Origin: Gp1-AA122 sp036378535
Lineage (GTDB): Bacteria; Acidobacteriota; Terriglobia; Terriglobales; Acidobacteriaceae
Assembly: GCA_036378535.1 (NCBI GenBank)
Contig: DASUWH010000029.1
Span: 1 to 64,000 of the forward strand
Length of the DNA stretch: 64,000 nucleotides
Direction: 5' to 3'
Shown here: piece after piece, positions 28,657-35,399 of the stretch
How positions within the stretch are numbered: position 1 is the stretch's first letter
Layout of the letters: each line of letters starts with the position of its first letter
The notes under the pieces: model-generated
Told to the model about the DNA's origin: nothing
What the model saw: only the letters and a program-made list of their open reading frames with translations
Database searches by the model: none
Position numbers and translations under genes: made by a program

Positions 28657-31194
28657 CTAGTGACTGCCAGCAGCGCTGGCGAGTGTGGCAACTTCCGCCG
28701 CAGTAATCATCTCTCCCATGGCGACACAGATCTTGCGCGCACCCACATGCGGATCACGGGCATGACAAACGAGCATGTTATCGACGGTGATCATGTCGCC
28801 TTTCTGCCATTGGAAACGCACCGCACATTGTTCGTAGACCTGGCCCACGTGCTCCATCACGACATCTTCAATTTCGGACCCATCGCCGTAGTAGACGTGC
28901 CGGGGAAGCTCTTGCCGCTTGAAGAGAGTAAGCAGCGATTCCCGAACATCTGGATCGAGGCAATAAACGTGATGGAGTTGCACCTGGTTGAAAAATACCT
29001 TTTCACCTGTCTTGGGGTGACGAGTCACTGCTTGACAACGTTGAGCGACCCTCAGGCCGTCGCCTGCAGTCCATTCACAGGTCATCCCCGCCTCCTGGCA
29101 GGCGGATTCAACCTCGTGACGGTTGTTGGTGTGGAAGAATTCTTGCCAGCTCACGTCCAAACCGGGGGAGAAGTTGCGAACGTACAGGAGGCTCTTCTCT
29201 TCAAACTTGCGAAGGATTTCCGGGTCCATGCGGCGCGCCACCTCGCGACAGTCAGCCACCGGCGTGGCGCCGCCCTGTTCAGCGGGTTGCGCACAGTAGA
29301 AGTTAATTTTTTGGGGCCAGCACGACATGTGCGAGCTCTCGTTGTGAAAGAGGATCATCTTGTCGGCAGGGTAGGGGGTGGATTGATAGATTTTTCCAGC
29401 CACACTCGCGCGCGGCAAGTCGCCATATTCGCCATACAGTTCGGTGCAAATACCAGCCGCGACGCGTTCGAAATCGGCAGGCGAATCGATGTTGAAGCCA
29501 CGAAATAAAATGGCGCCGTGCTCGAGCAGCTTGCTGTTGATGAAATCGCGGTTCGTCGTCGCCCAATCTGCCAGATCGAAATTTCCCGCCGTGGGCGTGA
29601 GCATCAGCGGCAGCTTGGTTCCGAATGTCGCCGCATGGACCATTTCGGGGGGAGACAGGGTGACGGCTTTCCGCTTGAAATTCTTCAGGCTCTTCGTCTT
29701 GGGTGTATCGACTTCAATTTTGTCACTCATGCGAGTGCTCCTTCCGAGTTGGACAAGCGATGGCAAATCGCGGATGGGAGAGTCGGGTTGTGCCAGAGCT
29801 TCACTGAGCATCCTTTCGAATTCGCCGGCGAAGCGGACCATGGTTTTCGGTTCAAACAAATCAGCTTTGTATTCCCAGAAACTCTCCCGGCTGCCGTCCA
29901 GCGCCAGTTCCAAAGCCAAATCAAATTTCGAGGTGCCGGTATCGATGAACTCGAACAATGGCTTGATCGATAACCCGGTTATATCCAGCCGGGGAGGTGC
30001 CGAACTCTGCACACGGAAATTTACCTGCACCAGGGCCATCTGATTTGGATCACGCCGAGGGCGGATGATTTCAACCAGCTTGTCGAAAGGAAGATCCTGG
30101 TGGGCATGTGCGCCCAACGTGACCTGGCGGGCTTGGGTTACGAGCTGGCGGAAAGTGGGATTCTGCCGCAGATCGAACCGGAGTACGGTGGTATTGATGA
30201 AAAATCCAATCAGATCTTGCAGCTCTGGATAGTTTCGCCCGGCGATGGGCGAGCCGATGGATATATCGGATTGGCCGGTCAGACCATACAAGAAGCTGGC
30301 AAACCCGGCGAGCAGGGTCATGAATAAGGTGGCATTCTGTTCCCGGCTCAGCGAAGCGGCTTTCTCAGTCATCGAGGCGGGGAAGGAAAAGAAATGCTTT
30401 GCTCCCTGAACGCTGGGGACGGCAGGCCGCGGCCGATCAGTGGGCAAGTTCAAGAGATGGGCTGCGTTCCCCAACTGCTCTCGCCAGTAAGCTGCCTGGC
30501 GTTCGAAGACCTCCCCCTGTAAGCCCTCCCGTTGCCAGGCGGCAAAATCTGAATACTGGACAGGAAGTTCGGGAAGATGGAGATGGCTGCTGGTGATGAA
30601 GCTTTCGTAGTAGCGGCTCAGTTCGCGATACAGTACCGCCTTCGAAGGAACATCCCAGGCCATGTGGTGAGTCAGGGTAAGCAGCCAATGGCGGCAGTCG
30701 TCAAGGCGCACCACTACCGCGCGTAGCATTAGGTCTTGTGCAATGTCGAACGGAATTCTTGCCTGTTCGCGGATAAGGCGCCGGGCCTCATCTTCCCGGC
30801 TGCTTTCTCCCATCTGCCTCAGGTCGACGATGGCTAGCTTGAAGTTCTGCTCCCCCGTCACGGATAAAGGACTGCCGTTGACCGAACGGACTCTGGTGCG
30901 CAGGACTTCGTGGCGGTTCAGAATGGATGTAAAAGCATATTCAAGCGCGGCAGTGTTCAGGGCACCCTGAATCTCAACCACGTCCGGGATGTTGTAAGTG
31001 GAAGTGCCGGGTGTCAGTTGATCCAGAAACCACATCTGCTGCTGGCCAAAGGATAGAAAGGGAGAACCAGAGGTCTTGCGCCGCGCAATGTGTGTGGGAC
31101 GCCACTGCAAACGGCTGGCTTGGAGAAGACGCGCTTCCACCAGCGCACGTTTGTCCAGAGACATAGCCCCGATTCGTTCTTTAAGACTGTTCAT
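28657..31194 (-). CDS. C-like domain fused to SyrP/TauD-type dioxygenase
   Basis: 845 residues in two parts. Residues about 40-470 are a condensation-type domain with the altered motif H-H-M-A-W-D-V near 176 (Gly replaced by Val) and Q-V-N-F-R instead of the common Q-V-M-F. Residues about 515-845 are an Fe(II)/2-oxoglutarate dioxygenase of the TauD/SyrP type: metal ligands H-N-E near 617 (HxE rather than HxD) and the distal His in D-N-M-L-V-C-H-A-R-D-P near 810, with the Arg of G-A-R-K-I following. SyrP-type enzymes hydroxylate carrier-bound Asp at the beta carbon. The next gene is the Asp module, 14 bases away. I infer production of beta-hydroxy-Asp on that carrier, with the C-like part serving as docking domain or as the missing condensation activity. 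Confidence 0.9.
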   Translation of the reverse strand: MNSLKERIGAMSLDKRALVEARLLQASRLQWRPTHIARRKTSGSPFLSFGQQQMWFLDQLTPGTSTYNIPDVVEIQGALNTAALEYAFTSILNRHEVLRTRVRSVNGSPLSVTGEQNFKLAIVDLRQMGESSREDEARRLIREQARIPFDIAQDLMLRAVVVRLDDCRHWLLTLTHHMAWDVPSKAVLYRELSRYYESFITSSHLHLPELPVQYSDFAAWQREGLQGEVFERQAAYWREQLGNAAHLLNLPTDRPRPAVPSVQGAKHFFSFPASMTEKAASLSREQNATLFMTLLAGFASFLYGLTGQSDISIGSPIAGRNYPELQDLIGFFINTTVLRFDLRQNPTFRQLVTQARQVTLGAHAHQDLPFDKLVEIIRPRRDPNQMALVQVNFRVQSSAPPRLDITGLSIKPLFEFIDTGTSKFDLALELALDGSRESFWEYKADLFEPKTMVRFAGEFERMLSEALAQPDSPIRDLPSLVQLGRSTRMSDKIEVDTPKTKSLKNFKRKAVTLSPPEMVHAATFGTKLPLMLTPTAGNFDLADWATTNRDFINSKLLEHGAILFRGFNIDSPADFERVAAGICTELYGEYGDLPRASVAGKIYQSTPYPADKMILFHNESSHMSCWPQKINFYCAQPAEQGGATPVADCREVARRMDPEILRKFEEKSLLYVRNFSPGLDVSWQEFFHTNNRHEVESACQEAGMTCEWTAGDGLRVAQRCQAVTRHPKTGEKVFFNQVQLHHVYCLDPDVRESLLTLFKRQELPRHVYYGDGSEIEDVVMEHVGQVYEQCAVRFQWQKGDMITVDNMLVCHARDPHVGARKICVAMGEMITAAEVATLASAAGSH

Positions 31195-31473
31195 CTCGTA
31201 TTTCGCGGACTAGAGAACCTGCCTTTTAAACTATGACGGCGGACCAAAGCGTGCTCTTGGGGCGAGAGCGCACTGGATCTCCCAAGTAGATGCACTTACG
31301 ATTCCACAAGCAACGGCGTAAGTATCTCATTTTCCTCAACTAAGCCCGTTGGGGCTACCTTGACGCGCTCAGATGCAAGAAATTGCACATTAAGGAGCAT
31401 GCATGAATGCCACTCAATTTGAGCCTTCGAACGGACGAAGTCGACTGCTAACCAGCCGAAACAGGGCGTCGAA

Positions 31474-32988
31474 TTAGTCCTGGTCTGACGGAAATTGCTC
31501 CAGCACCTCAATCTTGCCCGGAATGGGCTGGCCTTTGAGTCGCCTGACGATGGTAGCGGCCACACACTCAGGCGCGATGGCTCCTCTGCGGCCGAGGGGT
31601 GTATTCGTCAAATCCGTCAACAGTCTCGCGGGCCGCGCGATGAGGGAACTGATTGTTCGGTACTCGGCGCTGGCGGCCCTTACAATCGCCTCCGCACCAG
31701 CCTTGGCGGCCGCATAATGGGGGAAAAAAGGATGGATCTGGCTGACTGCCGTAGAGGAGATTAGAACGTTCCATCCCTTGGTTTCGGAAAGAACCGGCAG
31801 CAAAGCAGCCATAGGCGTTGTCACCATTGCCAGACTTCTATTTACAAACTCGTTCACACGTGCGGCAGTGGAGGGTTCCAGCCAAAGCGGTAATAAAGGA
31901 GGTGAGGCGTTGCAAAAGAGGAAGTCGAGACGCTTCAGCGTAGCTTTAAGCCTTTGCTGCAGTTCGAGGCACCAGGCTAGATTGGCTACGTCCCCTCGTT
32001 CCAGCACAATCGTGCCAGCGGTTTGCGAAAGCGAGTCGCGGACATTCTCGGCTTCAACCTGCCGTTTGACGAAGTTTAGAACTACGGTGGATCCGTGCAG
32101 TGCTAGCGCACGGACCAATGCCGCTCCGAGGCCGCGACTGCCTCCGGTGACGAATGCCACTGTGCCGGCGAGAGCTTCCGAATGGCCGACCATTCTTTCG
32201 ATGGTGGCGGTATTCGCCGATGGCAGATCCTCGCGGATATGTGCTCCCAATTGAGCTTTCGCCCATAGTTTGCCGCCCGATGACAGCGAGGCCTCGATCC
32301 CCAGTTCACCGACTTCGCTGATTGCCTGGATCTCCGCCTCGTAATCGAATGGAGAACTGGGAGATGCTGAAGGTTCGAACTCAAAGCGCAGCCGAGAAAA
32401 TAGTGCACGTTTGCCGGGCAGTTCCATGCCGATCAGGTAACTTGCCCAAAGCAGAGCGGAGACCGCGCGGTCCTTAGCCCAGGTTTCGTGCAATCCGGCG
32501 TGCGCACAGAGCGCCGAAAGGTCCGGTTCGCAGGCGGCGTAACGTCCGGAAGCGCGATAGCCAACTGTCAAATCCGCGCGTTGGAGATCCCGACAAGGGA
32601 GGCTAGAAGCGGAAAATTCCTGCCGTCGCTCAAAAGCTTCCGGCTCACCCGAACGGAAGGTCAAAATCATTTCCAGCAGTGGACGTCTGCCGTCCGTGAC
32701 CCGAACCGTCGCTTGCTGTGCGGGCCCATCGCTTGTGCTAACGGAATAGTTAATACCGAGCAGCGCGACGTCGAAGAACTCGCATTCTATGCTGGACAAC
32801 GCACGGCCAGGATGCCGACGCAGGTGACTTTGGCCCAAAGCTGCCAAAGCGTTAAGGACACCGAAAACAACCCGGCCGCCATAGGCAGTGCGCTGGGTGT
32901 AGTCGTCGGACATGTGCAATGGATTGCGATCATGGCTCGCACGGCTGAATAAATCGAGTTCCTCGGCGGCAAAACGAATGTGAGCCAT
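31474..32988 (-). CDS. MaoC-like hotdog / SDR fusion
   Basis: 504 residues. The first about 110 residues match MaoC-type acyl dehydratase/hydratase sequence: F-A-A-E-E-L-D-L-F-S-R-A-S-H-D-R-N-P-L-H, with the D and H of the hydratase motif, then T-A-Y-G-G-R-V-V-F-G. Residues about 150-260 look like a second, weaker hotdog half. Residues 265-500 are an SDR: V-T-G-G-S-R-G-L-G, a Ser in S-S-T-A-V, and Y-A-A-A-K; the usual N-N-A-G reads F-C-N-A-S. A dehydratase and reductase in one chain could dehydrate and reduce, or epimerise, a carrier- or CoA-bound hydroxyacyl group such as the FkbH-loaded glyceryl unit. It lies 21 bases after the ABC ATPase gene. A gap of 279 bases to the next gene may hold a promoter. 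Confidence 0.8.
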   Translation of the reverse strand: MAHIRFAAEELDLFSRASHDRNPLHMSDDYTQRTAYGGRVVFGVLNALAALGQSHLRRHPGRALSSIECEFFDVALLGINYSVSTSDGPAQQATVRVTDGRRPLLEMILTFRSGEPEAFERRQEFSASSLPCRDLQRADLTVGYRASGRYAACEPDLSALCAHAGLHETWAKDRAVSALLWASYLIGMELPGKRALFSRLRFEFEPSASPSSPFDYEAEIQAISEVGELGIEASLSSGGKLWAKAQLGAHIREDLPSANTATIERMVGHSEALAGTVAFVTGGSRGLGAALVRALALHGSTVVLNFVKRQVEAENVRDSLSQTAGTIVLERGDVANLAWCLELQQRLKATLKRLDFLFCNASPPLLPLWLEPSTAARVNEFVNRSLAMVTTPMAALLPVLSETKGWNVLISSTAVSQIHPFFPHYAAAKAGAEAIVRAASAEYRTISSLIARPARLLTDLTNTPLGRRGAIAPECVAATIVRRLKGQPIPGKIEVLEQFPSDQD

Positions 32989-33009
32989 GGTGCTGGGTCC
33001 GTAACTGAG

Positions 33010-34281
33010 TTATCGCGCTGAGATTCCTTGCTCCAAATACCACTGGTGGGGGAGGACGAAGGTTCCATTCCAAGGTACGCGCCCGGTGCCATAGTAGTCG
33101 GACTCGATCACCTGCAGCCGGGCGGCATCGTCCACGATATCAAGCGAATCGCTGCTGGCATCGACCCAGACGCGAATGCTGTATTCGCCTGGAACCAGAG
33201 TCAAAGCGGGAATGTTGCAGACATAGGTTTGGGGCCCGATCCGTTCCTCGAAGGAGTAGCCCGGCTCAAATCCGGTGTGGGCCGTGAATATCCTCTGGCC
33301 AAACATACTGTCGAAGCCAATACCAACCTCGATTTTCTCCAGCATTTTTGGAAGTACGAAATGCACGCGGATCTGCAGAGAGTCGCCCATCGGCAGAGTG
33401 CCGCACACCGGGGTGTTGCCGTGGGTATAAAACTCGACCCGCTGCAGCACGGGTTCCAGTCCGGACCCACGTCGGGCGTTACTGATATCGATGGCATGGC
33501 CCTGACTGCCCTCGCCGCGCACACTGTGCAAATAAAAATCGATGGCATCCTTCGATGGTCCGTGAAAAGTGAGTTGGCCCTGGCTGAGCACAATTGCGGT
33601 AGCACAGAGATTTTGCACGGCCGCCATGTTGTGGGATACGAAGAGCACGGTGCGGCCGCCTTTGCTGACTTCGCTCATCTTGCCCAGGCATTTCTTCTGA
33701 AACGACATATCGCCAACCGCGAGGACTTCATCAACGACCAGAATTTCCGGGTTGAGATGCGCTGCGACAGAAAATGCCAGGCGCACATACATGCCACTGG
33801 AATAGCGTTTCACCGGTGTATCCAGGAACCTCTCAATCTCGGAGAAGGCCACGATTTCGTCAAACTTAGAAACGATTTCGGTCTTTCTCATCCCTAAAAT
33901 GGCGCCGTTCAAGAAGATATTTTCGCGGCCGGTGAGTTCGGGATGAAAGCCGGTACCAACTTCGAGCAGGCTGGAAAGCCGGCCACGCACTTTGATAAAT
34001 CCCTCTGTCGGATCGGTGATACGCGACATTATTTTCAGAAGCGTACTTTTCCCGGCGCCGTTGCGTCCAATTACACCCAAAACCTCGCCCTCACGCACGT
34101 CGAAGCTGACCTTGCGCAGAGCCCAGAATGGTGTTTGTTTGGGGCCGTCTTTGCCCATAAGAAGATCGAGAGGCTTGCGCAGAGTACTCACCAGCAATTC
34201 ACGCAAGCTGTCGTCCCGGCGACGCGCTCGTCCGAGAACGTACTGCTTGGAAAGATTGCCTATTTCGAGGATGGGCATCAT
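33010..34281 (-). CDS. ABC transporter ATPase, Wzt/TagH-like
   Basis: 423 residues. ATPase part (about 1-250): Walker A G-R-N-G-A-G-K-S-T, signature Y-S-S-G-M-Y-V-R-L-A-F, Walker B I-L-V-V-D-E-V-L-A-V-G-D, and switch His in S-H-N-M. These details (F-x-P-E-L-T-G-R-E-N-I, A-V-G-D) are those of polysaccharide exporters of the Wzt/TagH/RfbE type. The C-terminal about 160 residues form a beta-rich extension like the Wzt cargo-recognition domain. It pairs with the permease upstream, overlapping it by ATGA. In Wzm/Wzt systems this unit exports lipid-linked glycans; here it heads an NRPS operon, so it may export the peptide, a lipid-linked form of it, or a decorated surface polymer. Confidence 0.92.
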   Translation of the reverse strand: MMPILEIGNLSKQYVLGRARRRDDSLRELLVSTLRKPLDLLMGKDGPKQTPFWALRKVSFDVREGEVLGVIGRNGAGKSTLLKIMSRITDPTEGFIKVRGRLSSLLEVGTGFHPELTGRENIFLNGAILGMRKTEIVSKFDEIVAFSEIERFLDTPVKRYSSGMYVRLAFSVAAHLNPEILVVDEVLAVGDMSFQKKCLGKMSEVSKGGRTVLFVSHNMAAVQNLCATAIVLSQGQLTFHGPSKDAIDFYLHSVRGEGSQGHAIDISNARRGSGLEPVLQRVEFYTHGNTPVCGTLPMGDSLQIRVHFVLPKMLEKIEVGIGFDSMFGQRIFTAHTGFEPGYSFEERIGPQTYVCNIPALTLVPGEYSIRVWVDASSDSLDIVDDAARLQVIESDYYGTGRVPWNGTFVLPHQWYLEQGISAR

Positions 34282-35105
34282 CAGATGAGATCTGCGAAAC
34301 GGCTTTCCATTCGCCGGAATATCATTAATCCGGCCAGGAACAATAATATGCTGACTACCAGCGAGATCTCGATCACGCGCCAGGGAGCTGGGCTTCCTAA
34401 GACAGCGGCACGAAATCCCAGAACAACGCCTGCCATGGGATTCAACCCGGCCAGAGCTTGCCAGCGCGCCGGGATATATCGGATGGGGTAAATAACCGGG
34501 GTTACGAAAATCCCCATTTGAATCAGAAAGGGAACCGCGTATTTCACGTCCCGAAAACTTACGTTGACCGCCGACAGCGCCAAGCCAAGTCCGCTCGCGG
34601 CTAAGAACGCGGCGAGGACAAAAACGGGTAGCCAGAATATCTGGTACGTAACCGTCCAGTGATACTTCAGCATCATGACGAAGAGGATGGCGACCGACAA
34701 GCTAAGGTCTACGAGCAAGGCAGCGATTGCCCCCAGCGGAATAAAGATGCGGGGGAAGTAGATCTTAGATACGAGCTGTTGGTTGGCTATGAGGCTGTTA
34801 CTGGAGGTGGACACAGCGTTGGCAAAGAAGGTCCACGGAACCAGCCCGGCAAAGGCGAACAAAGGATAAGGCGGCCCGTCACTATGTACGCCGGCCATGC
34901 GGTTGAAAACCACGGTGAAGATTGTCATTCCCACGAGAGGCTGAAGTATCGCCCACAGGGCGCCCAGAACCGTCTGCCGGTAACGGATCTTGACGTCCCG
35001 CCAGACCAGAAATCCCAGCAGTTCGCGGAAGCGCACGACCTCCCGAACGTCTAGGGCCTGCCAGCCGCTGCGCGGTTCAATCACGAGTTCGTAATTTGCG
35101 GCCAT
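34281..35105 (-). CDS. ABC-2 type permease, Wzm-like
   Basis: 274 residues with about six hydrophobic segments, for example residues 49-66, 84-104, 128-150 and 160-182. The N-terminal E-L-L-G-F-L-V-W-R-D-V-K-I-R-Y-R-Q-T and L-G-A-L-W-A-I-L-Q-P blocks are the signature of the Wzm/TagG/KpsM polysaccharide-export permeases. First gene of the leftward operon and coupled to the Wzt-like ATPase by ATGA. It forms the membrane channel of that exporter. NRPS products are more often exported by MacB, MATE or siderophore-type ABC exporters, so this pairing is atypical. No strong ribosome-binding site is visible in front of the ATG. Confidence 0.9.
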   Translation of the reverse strand: MAANYELVIEPRSGWQALDVREVVRFRELLGFLVWRDVKIRYRQTVLGALWAILQPLVGMTIFTVVFNRMAGVHSDGPPYPLFAFAGLVPWTFFANAVSTSSNSLIANQQLVSKIYFPRIFIPLGAIAALLVDLSLSVAILFVMMLKYHWTVTYQIFWLPVFVLAAFLAASGLGLALSAVNVSFRDVKYAVPFLIQMGIFVTPVIYPIRYIPARWQALAGLNPMAGVVLGFRAAVLGSPAPWRVIEISLVVSILLFLAGLMIFRRMESRFADLI

Positions 35106-35399
35106 TTTGAACGTAAGCAGTAACGTCGAGGGAGGAAGCCAGAACGTGGTTTAAGGCATTGGCAGTTCAGCCGCGGAGCGAGCGTACCAAGCATCAGCTC
35201 TGCGCTTATTTTTCTGGAAAGTGTCTCATAATTCAGTATACTTGTCCAGAGATGATGGACGACGCTTGACCTACGGGGTCTGCTCGTCTCTGCATACGCG
35301 ACCGGCTACGCTCAGCTTGCTCCCCCTTTGTGGTTCGCGCTCTTAAACCGAGAAATTCGCAAGCAACTGTCAAGCAAGCATTAGTGGGGAACTGATCAG
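35106..35399. promoter_or_regulatory. Divergent promoter region of the two NRPS arms
   Basis: 294 bases between the ABC permease (leftward) and the A-T-TE gene (rightward), with no gene of its own; both arms should be started from here. A TATACT at 35237-35242 is a candidate rightward -10 element, but no good -35 pairs with it, and CTGGA/TCCAG (35214-35218, 35245-35249) flank it as a short inverted repeat. GTGGGGA at 35384-35390 is the likely ribosome-binding site of the rightward gene. Confidence 0.5.

Noticed and set aside
31403..31477. 24-codon frame behind an AAGGAG in the 279-bp gap
   Set aside because: It runs antisense into the MaoC-SDR gene and has no recognisable features; a chance ribosome-binding match is likely.
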